Source: Prochlorococcus sp. AG-355-A09 (GTDB lineage Bacteria; Cyanobacteriota; Cyanobacteriia; PCC-6307; Cyanobiaceae). Taken from it: 64,000 bases of DNA. Each line of letters opens with the position of its first letter. Within the stretch, counting starts at the first letter, position 1. Shown piece after piece: positions 28,416 to 37,253 of this stretch. The DNA lies in assembly GCA_003280995.1 (NCBI GenBank), contig QCDG01000005.1:1-64000 (forward strand), read 5' to 3'. The translations under genes were made by a program, and so were the position numbers. The notes beneath the pieces were generated by a model. The model did no database searches, was not told the origin of the DNA, and saw only the letters and a list, made by a program, of their open reading frames with translations.

Positions 28416-29510
28416 ATGTCTGAAAACATTATAAGCCATGCAAGATGGATGAAAAGAGCGATCTTTTTGGCTTCTTTAGGCAAAAATACAACGAGTCCTA
28501 ACCCTAGGGTGGGAGCAGTGATAATTGATAAGAATGGGAAGCTCATTGCAGAAGGATTTCATTACAAGGCTGGTATGCCCCATGCTGAAGCGATGGCTTT
28601 TAATAATCTAAAAAAAGATGCTAGAGGTGGGTCAATTTATGTAAATCTAGAACCTTGCTGTCACCAGGGTAGAACACCTCCATGTGTAGATAAGGTGATA
28701 TCCTCTGGGATAAAAAAGGCTTATATATCTATTGAAGATCCTGATGTAAGAGTCTCTGGTAAAGGTATTAAGTTGCTAAAAGAAGCTGGAATACAAGTTC
28801 ACTTAGGATTATGTAAAAGGGAATCCTTAGATTTAAATAAGGCTTTCATTCATAGGAATATTACTAAAAAGGCATTTGGTGTTTTCAAATGGGCAATGAG
28901 TATTGATGGAAGAATAGCTTTAAAAAATGGAAAAAGTAAATGGATTACTAATGAAGAATCAAGGGCATTAGTACACTCTTTTAGAGCAGAATTTGATGCA
29001 TTAATCATTGGTGGAAACACATTAAGAATAGATAATCCTCTATTGACTACAAGAGGTTTAAAAAATCCTGAGCCTTTGCGAGTTGTCTTTACAAAAAGTT
29101 TAGACCTGCCAACAAAATCTAATCTTTGGGATTGTAATAAGGCAAAAACAATAGTTATTTATGATTCTTCTACAGCAAATGAAAAATATCTCACTAGGAT
29201 CCCAAAGTGTGTTGAAGTTGAAAGAGTATCATCAGATAATCCAGAGTTGATTTCAAAAATACTTGCTAAAAGGGGGTGTAATAAAGTTTTGTGGGAATGT
29301 GGTCCTCGATTGGCTACTGCCGCTATTAAATCTAATTGTATTCAGGAAATTATAACTTTTATTGCTCCAAAAATTTTAGGCGGAGAAAATAGCATGAATC
29401 CCCTTGGGGATTTTGATTTTGGAGAAATGCATGAAATTATTAAATTAGGCGAATCTCAGCTTAGTTTGATTGGAAATGATATGTGTGTTAAGAGTTCATT
29501 CAAAAATTAA
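28416..29510 (+). CDS. ribD: Bifunctional riboflavin deaminase/reductase RibD
   Basis: A 364-residue enzyme for two successive riboflavin-pathway steps. The N-terminal zinc deaminase has GMPHAEAMAF and NLEPCCHQGRTPPCVDKV. The C-terminal reductase has FKWAMSIDGRIAL, SKWITNEESRALVHSFRAE, GGNTLRIDNPLLTTR and LWECGPRLATAAI. It supplies flavin for RibF, encoded about 6 kb away. The 103-base gap to ftsH contains a palindrome. Confidence 0.95.
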   Translation: MSENIISHARWMKRAIFLASLGKNTTSPNPRVGAVIIDKNGKLIAEGFHYKAGMPHAEAMAFNNLKKDARGGSIYVNLEPCCHQGRTPPCVDKVISSGIKKAYISIEDPDVRVSGKGIKLLKEAGIQVHLGLCKRESLDLNKAFIHRNITKKAFGVFKWAMSIDGRIALKNGKSKWITNEESRALVHSFRAEFDALIIGGNTLRIDNPLLTTRGLKNPEPLRVVFTKSLDLPTKSNLWDCNKAKTIVIYDSSTANEKYLTRIPKCVEVERVSSDNPELISKILAKRGCNKVLWECGPRLATAAIKSNCIQEIITFIAPKILGGENSMNPLGDFDFGEMHEIIKLGESQLSLIGNDMCVKSSFKN

Positions 29511-29540
29511 TTTTTTAAGATATTTTTTATGGGTCAAAGT

Positions 29541-29550
29541 ACCGTACGGT
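29541..29550. promoter_or_regulatory. Perfect 10-bp palindrome upstream of ftsH
   Basis: The site accgtacggt is fully self-complementary and unusually G/C-rich for this gap. Outside it, gggt (29531) pairs with accc (29555), so the dyad can be extended. It lies about 75 bases before the ftsH ATG and 48 bases before a TATAAT at 29598-29603. An operator is the simplest reading; the protein that binds it is unknown. Confidence 0.35.
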
Positions 29551-29597
29551 TCTTACCCCAAAAAAACAATACAGATACGGAAATTGTTGGATTAGTT

Positions 29598-29603
29598 TAT
29601 AAT
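29598..29603 (+). promoter_or_regulatory. Candidate -10 box for ftsH
   Basis: A perfect TATAAT lies 22 bases before the ftsH ATG at 29626. No convincing -35 hexamer is seen 16-18 bases upstream, which is usual for Prochlorococcus promoters. In DNA this A/T-rich the hexamer can occur by chance. Confidence 0.35.
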
Positions 29604-29625
29604 AAGTTCAAAATTGATCACAATT

Positions 29626-31488
29626 ATGCCAATAAGACAAGACGATAATCAACCTAATAGAAGATTTGGAATTGTAAATATCATCTTGATAGGAGTTGGA
29701 GCACTACTTTTATTTAGTAGCCTTTTCCCTAATCAAAATATGCAAATCCCTAGGGTTCCTTACTCATTATTTATTGATCAAGTTAATGATGGAGAGGTAA
29801 AGAGAGCATACATTACTCAAGAACAAATCAGATATGAGTTAAATGGAGCTGAAGAGGGCGCACCTTCAGTGTTAGCAACGACCCCAATTTTTGATATGGA
29901 TCTACCCCAAAGGTTAGAAAGTAAAGGTGTGGAATTCGCTGCTGCTCCTCCAAAGAAACCTAATTTCTTTTCAACCATCTTGAGCTGGGTTGTTCCTCCT
30001 CTAATCTTTATCCTTGTTTTACAATTTTTTGCTAGAAGAAGCATGGGAGGCGGGGGTGCTCAAGGAGCTCTTAGTTTTACCAAAAGCAAAGCAAAAGTTT
30101 ATGTTCCAGATGACGAATCAAAAGTGACATTTTCTGATGTCGCTGGAGTTGATGAAGCTAAGGATGAATTAACAGAAATTGTAGATTTTTTAAAGAAACC
30201 TGAAAGATATACAGATATCGGCGCTCGAATACCAAAAGGAGTTCTTCTTGTAGGCCCTCCAGGAACTGGAAAAACTCTTCTATCAAAAGCTGTTGCGGGA
30301 GAGGCAGAAGTACCCTTCTTTATTATTTCAGGCTCTGAATTCGTAGAGCTTTTTGTTGGTGCAGGTGCTGCAAGAGTTAGAGATTTATTTGAACAAGCTA
30401 AGAAAAAAGCTCCTTGCATTATTTTTATTGATGAATTAGATGCTATTGGTAAAAGTCGTTCAGGATCAATGGGTGTTGTTGGTGGAAATGACGAGAGAGA
30501 ACAAACTCTTAATCAGTTACTTACTGAGATGGATGGATTTGCTTCAGCTGATAAACCAGTCATTGTTCTCGCAGCAACAAACCAACCAGAGGTTCTTGAT
30601 GCTGCCTTACTTAGACCTGGAAGATTCGACAGGCAAGTATTAGTCGATAGACCTGATTTGTCTGGAAGAAAAACAATTCTAGAAATTTATACAAAAAAAG
30701 TTAAATTAGCAGAATCAATTGACTTGGATTCAATTGCACAAGCGACAAGTGGTTTTGCTGGAGCTGATTTAGCTAACATGGTAAATGAGGCTGCTTTACT
30801 TGCGGCTAGAGCTAAAAGGAAAAGTGTAGAACAACAAGATTTAAGCGAAGCTATTGAGAGAGTTGTAGCTGGTTTAGAGAAGAAAAGTAGAGTCCTTCAG
30901 GATGATGAAAAGAAAGTTGTTGCTTATCACGAAGTTGGTCACGCAATCGTGGGTCATCTGATGCCAGGAGGATCGAAAGTTGCAAAAATTTCAATTGTTC
31001 CAAGAGGTATGAGTGCTTTGGGTTACACACTTCAACTCCCTACAGAAGAAAGATTTTTAAATTCTAAAGAAGAATTAAAAGGTCAAATTGCAACACTCTT
31101 AGGGGGGAGGTCAGCAGAAGAGGTGGTATTTGGAAAAATAACCACTGGAGCTTCAAACGATCTCCAAAGAGCAACAGATATAGCGGAACAAATGGTAGGA
31201 ACTTTTGGAATGAGTGATATTCTTGGCCCATTAGCTTACGACAAGCAGGGCGGTGGACAGTTCCTTGGTAATGGTAATAATCCCAGAAGATCAGTCAGTG
31301 ATGCTACAGCTCAAGCGATAGATAAGGAAGTTAGAGATCTCGTTGATGATGCACATGAAACTGCATTGAATATTTTAAGAAATAATTTACCCTTGCTTGA
31401 ATCAATATCTCAAAAAATCCTTCAAGAAGAGGTTATAGAGGGTGAAGATTTAAAGAATTTGCTTGCAGAAAGCAAGATGCCTGCGTAG
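29626..31488 (+). CDS. ftsH: ATP-dependent zinc metalloprotease FtsH
   Basis: The track begins at a TTG (29614); the ATG at 29626 (MPIRQDDNQ) is a better start and gives 620 residues. An N-terminal span ([17 protein letters not shown]) and a second span ([17 protein letters not shown]) flank a lumenal/periplasmic loop. The AAA+ domain has [13 protein letters not shown] (from residue 210), FIDELDAIG and the [22 protein letters not shown]. The zinc protease motif is HEVGH, from residue 435. FtsH hexamers degrade damaged membrane proteins such as photosystem II D1. Which of the several cyanobacterial FtsH paralogues this is was not determined. Confidence 0.96.
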   Translation: MPIRQDDNQPNRRFGIVNIILIGVGALLLFSSLFPNQNMQIPRVPYSLFIDQVNDGEVKRAYITQEQIRYELNGAEEGAPSVLATTPIFDMDLPQRLESKGVEFAAAPPKKPNFFSTILSWVVPPLIFILVLQFFARRSMGGGGAQGALSFTKSKAKVYVPDDESKVTFSDVAGVDEAKDELTEIVDFLKKPERYTDIGARIPKGVLLVGPPGTGKTLLSKAVAGEAEVPFFIISGSEFVELFVGAGAARVRDLFEQAKKKAPCIIFIDELDAIGKSRSGSMGVVGGNDEREQTLNQLLTEMDGFASADKPVIVLAATNQPEVLDAALLRPGRFDRQVLVDRPDLSGRKTILEIYTKKVKLAESIDLDSIAQATSGFAGADLANMVNEAALLAARAKRKSVEQQDLSEAIERVVAGLEKKSRVLQDDEKKVVAYHEVGHAIVGHLMPGGSKVAKISIVPRGMSALGYTLQLPTEERFLNSKEELKGQIATLLGGRSAEEVVFGKITTGASNDLQRATDIAEQMVGTFGMSDILGPLAYDKQGGGQFLGNGNNPRRSVSDATAQAIDKEVRDLVDDAHETALNILRNNLPLLESISQKILQEEVIEGEDLKNLLAESKMPA

Positions 31489-31517
31489 TAGAATTTAATC
31501 CCCTTAAATAGAAATTG

Positions 31518-32441
31518 ATGATAAAAGTCAATAAGCTTGTTAACAAAAATTTTTTATCTAGCTTCGATATTTCAATTCAAGAAGCGCATCATATTTTAGA
31601 ACTTGCAAAAAACTTTAAGAACAAAGATTTGAATATTAACCGCGAAGGTAAAGTTTTAGGATTGATTTTTGATAAGTCATCAACTAGAACAAGAGTTAGT
31701 TTTCAAGTTGCCATGGCAAGATTAGGAGGTACTACTGTAGATTTAAATCCAACTACATCCCAAATTGGGAGAGGGGAGCCTGTTAGAGATACAGCAAGGG
31801 TTTTAAGTAGATATTGTGACGTTTTAGCAATAAGAACTTTTAAACAATCAGTTTTGGAAGAATATGCAAAATGGGCAACTATTCCTGTAATAAATGCACT
31901 TACTGATTTAGAACATCCTTGCCAAGCATTAGCAGATTTCTTGACTATAAAAGAAGAATTTGGAGAGTTAAAGGGTAAAGTACTGTCATATATTGGAGAT
32001 GGAAACAATGTTGCTAATTCCCTAATTATATGTGGAGCTTTATTAGGAGTAGAGGTCAGAATTGCATGCCCAAAAGGTTACGAACCAAATTCTTTTTTAA
32101 TAGATAAAGCTCGCAAAATTAACGATAATAAAAGTTTATTGAAAATCACTAATGACCCGTCTTACGCATGTTTAGGTGCTAATGTTTTGTATACCGATGT
32201 TTGGTCTTCTATGGGTGAGGAAAATCAAAAGGAGCAGAAAGATAAAGAATTTAAAGGCTTTACCATTGATTCAAATTTTTTAAGTAAAGCTGCTAAAGAT
32301 GCAATTGTGTTGCATTGCTTACCAGCTTACAGAGATAAAGAAATCACTGATGCAGTAATTGAAAGTAAAAACAGCAGGATTTTTGATCAAGCAGAAAATA
32401 GAATGCATGTGCAGCAAGCACTTTTATCATGTCTTCTTTAA
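31518..32441 (+). CDS. argF: Ornithine carbamoyltransferase
   Basis: Starting from the ATG at 31518 rather than the track's TTG gives 307 residues. The carbamoyl-phosphate site is SSTRTRVSF, followed by DLEHPCQALAD (HPCQ) and VLHCLPAYRDKEI (HCLP), the signature of ornithine rather than aspartate transcarbamylase. It makes citrulline in arginine synthesis. The gene lies 29 bases after ftsH and 55 bases before lexA, whose operator-like sites occupy that second gap. Confidence 0.95.
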   Translation: MIKVNKLVNKNFLSSFDISIQEAHHILELAKNFKNKDLNINREGKVLGLIFDKSSTRTRVSFQVAMARLGGTTVDLNPTTSQIGRGEPVRDTARVLSRYCDVLAIRTFKQSVLEEYAKWATIPVINALTDLEHPCQALADFLTIKEEFGELKGKVLSYIGDGNNVANSLIICGALLGVEVRIACPKGYEPNSFLIDKARKINDNKSLLKITNDPSYACLGANVLYTDVWSSMGEENQKEQKDKEFKGFTIDSNFLSKAAKDAIVLHCLPAYRDKEITDAVIESKNSRIFDQAENRMHVQQALLSCLL

Positions 32442-32466
32442 GTACTTGCAAAATAGATAAAAAGCA

Positions 32467-32480
32467 GGTACAAATGTATT
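32467..32480 (+). promoter_or_regulatory. LexA-box-like site 1
   Basis: ggtacaaatgtatt matches the cyanobacterial LexA consensus RGTACNNNDGTWCB at all but one position, and contains TACA-N2-TGTA. It lies 17 bases before the lexA start, as expected for autorepression. This is a consensus comparison from memory, not a scan. Confidence 0.55.
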
Positions 32481-32482
32481 AG

Positions 32483-32496
32483 AGTACATTTGTTTT
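32483..32496 (+). promoter_or_regulatory. LexA-box-like site 2, abutting the lexA start
   Basis: agtacatttgtttt also differs from RGTACNNNDGTWCB at one position and ends at the base before the lexA ATG. Sites 1 and 2 together contain a perfect 9-bp inverted repeat, acaaatgta/tacatttgt, with a 6-base spacer. Confidence 0.45.
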
Positions 32497-33114
32497 ATGA
32501 ATGCTTCCCCAGGAGAAAATCTTACTGAAGCCCAGAATGAACTATATCAATGGATTAAAAATTATTTAAGAGACTTTCAACATAGCCCATCAATTAGACA
32601 AATGATGCAAGCTATGAACTTAAAATCTCCTGCACCAATTCAAAGCCGTTTGAGACATTTGCAGGAAAAAGGCTACTTAAAATGGCAGGAGGGAAAAGCT
32701 AGAACACTACAAATAGTAGAAGAAATTGTTGAGGGTGTTCCCATTTTGGGTTCTGTCGCAGCAGGCGGTTTGATTGAAACCTACTCTGATATACAGGAGA
32801 ATTTAGACATAACTGATGTTTTCAAAAAGAAGAATATTTTCGCATTGACAGTAAATGGAGATTCAATGATTGATGCATGCATAGCTCACGGAGATATGGT
32901 TTTAATGGAACCAATTACTGATTCTTATTCTTTAAAAAATGGAACAATAGTTAGTGCTTTAGTTCCTGGCTTGGGAACTACTTTAAAATATTTTGTTAAA
33001 AGAGGTAATAAAATTTTTCTAGAGGCGGCTAATCCAAATTATGAACCTATTGAATTAAATGAGGACAATGTTGTTTTTCAAGGTAAATTGCTTGCTGTGT
33101 GGCGTAAGGTTTAA
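32497..33114 (+). CDS. lexA: LexA repressor
   Basis: A 205-residue SOS repressor. The N-terminal winged helix (about 1-70) includes HSPSIRQMMQAMNLKSPAPI. The autocleavage site is Ala89-Gly90 in GSVAAGGLIE. The catalytic dyad is Ser123 in NGDSMIDA and Lys164 in TTLKYFV, so the protein appears able to self-cleave with RecA. Some cyanobacterial LexA proteins have lost these residues; this one has not. Two LexA-like boxes directly upstream indicate autoregulation. Confidence 0.95.
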   Translation: MNASPGENLTEAQNELYQWIKNYLRDFQHSPSIRQMMQAMNLKSPAPIQSRLRHLQEKGYLKWQEGKARTLQIVEEIVEGVPILGSVAAGGLIETYSDIQENLDITDVFKKKNIFALTVNGDSMIDACIAHGDMVLMEPITDSYSLKNGTIVSALVPGLGTTLKYFVKRGNKIFLEAANPNYEPIELNEDNVVFQGKLLAVWRKV

Positions 33115-33202
33115 GAAATTCTTTTTTGAACAAAACTAAAGAATTTAGAGTTTGTGTTTTTTTGAAAAATTTATTTGTAAAATAAATTATTAGCTATAAA
33201 AA

Positions 33203-34246
33203 ATGTTCAAAATTTATATTTTATTTTTATTCTCTCTGATCATTAATTTAAATATTTCTAACTTATTTGCTGAAAATAATAAAGTAAAAATAAACCCTAA
33301 TTCAATAAAAAAACTTGATTGGGAATATAGTGATTTAAATACTGAAGAAGAGTTAAATTGGCATGAAGTTGATACCGAGGAAATTTATAAAAATCAAATA
33401 AAAATTAAAAATATTGGTAAAAAAAGTAATAGATTTTCCGTCAGATCTATTGGTAAAGGGGTAACTGTTAATGGTTCTTATTATCCAGATATTTCCAATT
33501 ATGTCCCAAACGCATATGTGGAGGATCCTAATAAATTTTTTGGTTTGAGTTCAAGAGGTATTAGTAAAACGAGATTTTGTAATGGTAATAATTTCTCAAC
33601 AAGCTGTATGGATGGTATATTAGATTTGGATTTTAAGTTGTTTAATAATAATAACTTTAGTATTTATCCCAAAATAAATGTCCAAAGTTTGACTAACAGA
33701 GGAACTAATTTTGGAGATGGGGTTAGTATGGGTGTAAAAGTTGCCAAAGAACTTTCATCTAATTGGTCTTTCGCATTTGGTGGGGAAAATATTTTCCATT
33801 TTGATGAAACAATAGATCTAGGACATAATTTTTATTTTATTGCAAGTACATATATTCCTTTGAGTAAGAGAGAAAAATCAAATATCCTATTTCTTAATGC
33901 AGGAATAGGATCCGATTTTTATGGTTATAAAGGTAATGGATTTTTATTCAGAACACCATGCGGGAATAATACATTAACTGGGACCTCAGATGAACCAAAT
34001 TCTTGTAGCTGGGGTCCAATTGGTTCTATTGCTTACTCTCTAAATGATAGGTTTTCTATCATTAGTGAGTGGTTTGGTTATAGTTATGGAGCAGGATTTT
34101 CAATAAGACCTTTTAAGGAAAACTCCCTAAGTATCTCGCTTTTTGCTACTGATTTTATAAGGGGATTTCCCAAGTATGCTGAAGATTACTGTACTGTAGG
34201 AATGTGTGAAACAAGATTTTATGGTAGTATTGGCTTAAATTTTTAA
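33203..34246 (+). CDS. Probable outer-membrane beta-barrel protein
   Basis: A 347-residue precursor. Residues 1-23 are a signal peptide (ILFLFSLIINLNISNLFA, cleavage likely before ENN). The mature part has many alternating short strands with aromatic ends (NFSIYPKINVQSL, WSFAFGGENIFHF, FYFIASTYIPL, FSIISEWFGYSYGAGFSI) and finishes with a C-terminal Phe (YGSIGLNF), the mark of outer-membrane barrels. Four or more cysteines may form disulfides. No named family recognised. The next gene, 7 bases downstream, is also exported, so the two may function together. Confidence 0.7.
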   Translation: MFKIYILFLFSLIINLNISNLFAENNKVKINPNSIKKLDWEYSDLNTEEELNWHEVDTEEIYKNQIKIKNIGKKSNRFSVRSIGKGVTVNGSYYPDISNYVPNAYVEDPNKFFGLSSRGISKTRFCNGNNFSTSCMDGILDLDFKLFNNNNFSIYPKINVQSLTNRGTNFGDGVSMGVKVAKELSSNWSFAFGGENIFHFDETIDLGHNFYFIASTYIPLSKREKSNILFLNAGIGSDFYGYKGNGFLFRTPCGNNTLTGTSDEPNSCSWGPIGSIAYSLNDRFSIISEWFGYSYGAGFSIRPFKENSLSISLFATDFIRGFPKYAEDYCTVGMCETRFYGSIGLNF

Positions 34247-34253
34247 AATCAAA

Positions 34254-34889
34254 GTGAGACTAGTTAAGTTAAAAAAATTATTTTTATCAAGTTTATTTTT
34301 GTCAATACCTTTTAATTCCTCTGCAATCTTTGCTAACGAACTTTATAGGCAGGATCTTAAGCCAGTATTAATCGCTCAAACGACTGAAGATTATAGAGAG
34401 CATGAAGATGAAAGTGAAAATGAGGATGATATTCATTCAATAAATCATGATTGGAAAAATCATTATCATACAATTCGTTCTATAAGGTTAAAATCTAATG
34501 GCAATTTGAAAATTAGATTTTGTGAGAAAGTTGAGTTGTTAGAGGGACATGTTTATGCAGACGATGTCAAATATGATGTTAAAAACGCATATAAAATAAG
34601 AAAAAAAAGTATTGTATGGCGTCTTAATGAAAAAGGTACTTTTGAAAAGGGAAGTTCAGTTTTTATAAATACAAAAGATTTCCTTGGTAGACCAATTGAG
34701 AAAGAACCTAATCCAAATGAAATAAGATCACTTGAAAGAGGTTGTGGAATCCCTTTATTATATTTACCTCCAGGTGTTCAAGTTATAGCGGGTTCTAATG
34801 GTTTTGCAATCCTTGGATTAGTTTTGGCGATTGGAGCAGCAGCAGGAGGAGGAGGCTCAGGAGGATCTGGATCTTCATCAAGTAATTAA
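34254..34889 (+). CDS. Secreted protein with Gly/Ser-rich hydrophobic tail, unknown function
   Basis: A 211-residue precursor starting at GTG (34254). The signal peptide is LKKLFLSSLFLSIPFNSSAIFA, cut probably before NELYRQ. An acidic stretch follows (EHEDESENEDDIHS), then a domain with IRSIRLKSNGNLKIRFCEKVELLEGHVYADDVKYDV. The end is a hydrophobic segment (FAILGLVLAIGAAAGG) leading into a GGGGSGGSGSSSS tail. That tail could be a C-terminal anchor or sorting element. It is 7 bases after the barrel gene and likely forms one operon with it. Family not recognised. Confidence 0.65.
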   Translation: MRLVKLKKLFLSSLFLSIPFNSSAIFANELYRQDLKPVLIAQTTEDYREHEDESENEDDIHSINHDWKNHYHTIRSIRLKSNGNLKIRFCEKVELLEGHVYADDVKYDVKNAYKIRKKSIVWRLNEKGTFEKGSSVFINTKDFLGRPIEKEPNPNEIRSLERGCGIPLLYLPPGVQVIAGSNGFAILGLVLAIGAAAGGGGSGGSGSSSSN

Positions 34890-35062
34890 ATTATTTAATT
34901 ACATACTTACCTATTGTTTTTTAACAACAAATCATAATAAATATTTTCAATAGTTTTTGAGAAAAGGAATAATAAATTAGTGAATATATATATATTTCTG
35001 GGTTTTATTGTTCCCTAAAATATTGAAATTATTCACTAAAAGTAGATAACTTTTTAGACAGC

Positions 35063-35617
35063 TTATTCAAGCAATTTATTTTTGAAATTTGCCTCTCTGC
35101 GTGCGCCACTTATAAAGTTTTGCATAGGCTTAGTTAACTTTTTAAGGGGTTGTTTAGAAACTTTCAGTTTTTGAGAAGGTAGATCCATTTGTATTAAACA
35201 ATTAAACTCACAAGAGGGATCTGTCTCTTGGTAGCCGCTATCTTGATGAGGCATCCATGAAGTTTCTTTGTATGGCGTCTTAAAAGAAATTTTTGAATGA
35301 GTGACAAAATATTTTCTTTTTGTATCGCATAAAACTTCGTATGAAGATTTTATTTTTGGTGAATTTATTAATTTTCTTATTGGAGAATTTTTATCTTTTA
35401 AAACATTGATAATATGCCTTGGTTGTCCATCTTTATTTCTAAAGTGGAATATAGTTTTCTTTGCATTTTTGCTTTTTCTTGAAACCTCTGCACTATATTA
35501 ATTCAAACATGTTTTTATATTTTGAACATATTTTTCACTTGAAATACCTGATATGTGAACATAACCATTTTCTTGATAAAACTTTTTAATTCCATAAGAA
35601 TCTGAAGCATCAAACAT
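35063..35617 (-). pseudogene. Decayed phytanoyl-CoA dioxygenase-like gene (in-frame TAA)
   Basis: The track shows only the 63-residue 3' end (35063-35254). The same frame is open from an ATG at 35617, broken by a single TAA at codon 40 (35498-35500). Before it reads GIKKFYQENGYVHISGI, like the start of PhyH-family iron/2-oxoglutarate oxygenases. After it the frame continues for about 144 codons, including FRNKDGQPRH and WMPHQDSGY, whose HxD is the iron-binding pair. The distal His and the remaining half of the barrel are missing, since the frame ends soon after FNCLIQMDLP. Reading: a once-functional oxygenase gene, truncated and interrupted. The family assignment is tentative; the broken frame is direct. 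Confidence 0.6.
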
Positions 35618-36022
35618 AAATAAAAAGGTTATTATTATAAATAATAAGTTTAATTATACACTGCATATAAGTATAAAATTTAAAGTAAATTTTTCTAGAT
35701 TAAGTGCTTCTTATTAGAAGCTGACTCATACTATTCAAAGGCATCAAGAGATTGATACAAGATAATGCTCTAAACTTTCTTTGATTTATTTAAATTATTT
35801 TGATTTTTTAGCTCCGTCCAAATACTTTTCATTACATTATTAATTTTTAAGTATTTGTGGAATTGCTTTAGAAAGCTCTAGAAAGCATGCTACAACTTGT
35901 AAATCTCTAAGTGCATTTTAAGGTGCAAATTTTAATAATCAAACGCTATAAAGTACTATAAGAATTAGGGACGTTGCGAAAAAAATCTTTAGATTGATTG
36001 ATATGAATGACGTTTCTAGATT
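35618..36022. other. Intergenic region upstream of tRNA-Ala
   Basis: About 400 bases with no credible coding frame. It holds the presumed tRNA promoter (tataa-like ctataagaat around 35954) and a gctttagaaagc short dyad near 35870. I see no insertion sequence or integrase remnant. Confidence 0.5.
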
Positions 36023-36095
36023 GGGGCCATAGCTCAGCTGGTAGAGCACCTGCATGGCATGCAGGGGGCCAGCGGTTCGAGTCCGCTTGGCTCCA
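36023..36095 (+). tRNA. tRNA-Ala (anticodon GGC)
   Basis: A complete 73-base cloverleaf. The acceptor arm is ggggcca/tggctcc with one G-U pair and discriminator A. The D stem is gctc/gagc, the anticodon stem cctgc/gcagg with loop atggcat (anticodon GGC), and the T arm agcgg-ttcgagt-ccgct. The CCA is not encoded. A damaged second copy of its 3' part lies 1.2 kb downstream, and the surface-polysaccharide island extends from its 3' side, marking this gene as the probable integration site. Confidence 0.97.
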
Positions 36096-36175
36096 TCAGG
36101 ATTTTAGCTAGTTATACTAATTATTTTAGTTAATCTATGATAACAAAAGATAGCATAATAAATCCTAAAATATGC

Positions 36176-36216
36176 TTAATTATGCCCCCTCTGCGAGCAA
36201 ACCTGCGAGCTAAATT
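36176..36216. repeat. TGCGAGC repeat motif, copy 1
   Basis: ttaattatgc is followed by two TGCGAGC words with starts 12 bases apart (36192 and 36204), then taaatt. The same layout recurs at 37195-37232, on the other side of the methyltransferase-like gene, before the tRNA remnant. G/C-rich words in A/T-rich DNA suggest a recombinase or regulatory site. Confidence 0.6.
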
Positions 36217-36270
36217 ATAAAGTATATTAATTTGTATTTAACTTTTTTAATTATTTAAAATAGTAAAATT

Positions 36271-37134
36271 TTAAGAATTTTTTATTCTTGCAAAACAAAT
36301 CCAAGTATAACTTTTGCATTCATTTTTATAAAAATCATTAGAGGAATTTACCTCCTCATCAGATATCTCTTCAATTAGTGGATTTAAAGTAGGATAATTT
36401 TCCTCGTCCCAAGGATCGCCCCAACGAGTAGTAGGAGCTTTATATATTGGTGGAAATTCAAAATAAATATCTAGATTATTTTCTAGAAAAAATTTGTCTT
36501 GTTTATTAGGTTTTACTGCAATTTCTTGAAATTGTTCCATTTGCGATGGAAGCTTAGTAAATTTTTTATAAAAAGAATTAAATATTTTTTTTATATAATT
36601 TCTAAATTTTGAATTTTCTTGGAGAAATTCTGAACGAAATCCAGAACAACTAATTATTTTTTTTATGCTATAACAGTCGCCTTGAGTAATAGGATAATTA
36701 TCTTCAAAAATTATATTTTTAAATCCGAACCATTTGCATTGCTGCAAGCGATTATAAGCATTCTGATGATCATCAAATAAAACTAGTGAATCATTTGTTA
36801 TCCCAGACCAATCATATTGTGAGAAATCACAAGATTCATAAAAAATTCCTTCGCACGAAATTTCCCTAAATTTTTTCTGAGGATCGAAAGAAATTATTTT
36901 TGAATTTGGACAAGCCTCCTTTAGGAGCCATGCACTTTGTCCTTTATAAGTTCCACTATCAACTATAAGTTTTGGTTTAAGTGTTTTGGCTGTAACCCAC
37001 ACATAAAACATATGGGTAGATAACATACCTCCATTATTATTCTTAATGGGACGTTTTTCATATATAGTTCTGAACTCTTCTAGCAGATTTACTAAATTAA
37101 GTTCTTCAAACCATTTAGGAAACTTTATTTCCAA
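36271..37134 (-). CDS. Methyltransferase-like (Rossmann) protein between tRNA-Ala copies
   Basis: A 287-residue protein. The middle resembles a class I SAM-binding fold: KPKLIVDSGTYKGQSAWLL (motif I-like), IISFDPQKKF (acidic end of beta2), DSLVLFDDHQNAYNRL and NIIFEDNYPITQGDC. It is probably a sugar or surface-polymer modifying enzyme, but no family name can be assigned. It lies alone between tRNA-Ala and the tRNA remnant, transcribed toward the intact tRNA. An equal-length paralogue at 46393-47256 carries two nonsense codons. ATG at 37134 is the only good start. Confidence 0.65.
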   Translation of the reverse strand: MEIKFPKWFEELNLVNLLEEFRTIYEKRPIKNNNGGMLSTHMFYVWVTAKTLKPKLIVDSGTYKGQSAWLLKEACPNSKIISFDPQKKFREISCEGIFYESCDFSQYDWSGITNDSLVLFDDHQNAYNRLQQCKWFGFKNIIFEDNYPITQGDCYSIKKIISCSGFRSEFLQENSKFRNYIKKIFNSFYKKFTKLPSQMEQFQEIAVKPNKQDKFFLENNLDIYFEFPPIYKAPTTRWGDPWDEENYPTLNPLIEEISDEEVNSSNDFYKNECKSYTWICFARIKNS

Positions 37135-37194
37135 AATATAAATTTAAGATAAGTTTATTATCTCACGAAATTAGTTTTTTAGTTAAACCATTTT

Positions 37195-37232
37195 TAATTA
37201 TGCAGTGTGTGCGAGCAGCCCTGCGAGCAAAT
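37195..37232. repeat. TGCGAGC repeat motif, copy 2
   Basis: ttaattatgc, then two TGCGAGC words with starts 12 bases apart (37210 and 37222), then aaatt. It matches copy 1 in order and spacing and lies 22 bases before the tRNA remnant. Confidence 0.6.
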
Positions 37233-37253
37233 TGCCAGAAACACCTGCAAAAC

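Noticed and set aside
35301-35501. 66-residue plus-strand ORF in the track
   Set aside because: It is the opposite-strand shadow of the PhyH-like pseudogene frame.
36271-37134. Enclosed gene as an integrase
   Set aside because: Its motifs are Rossmann/methyltransferase-like; none of the tyrosine-recombinase R..H..R..Y residues were seen.
36192-37228. TGCGAGC words considered as CRISPR or as IS terminal repeats
   Set aside because: Only four short words in two pairs, in direct orientation, with no transposase or spacer structure.
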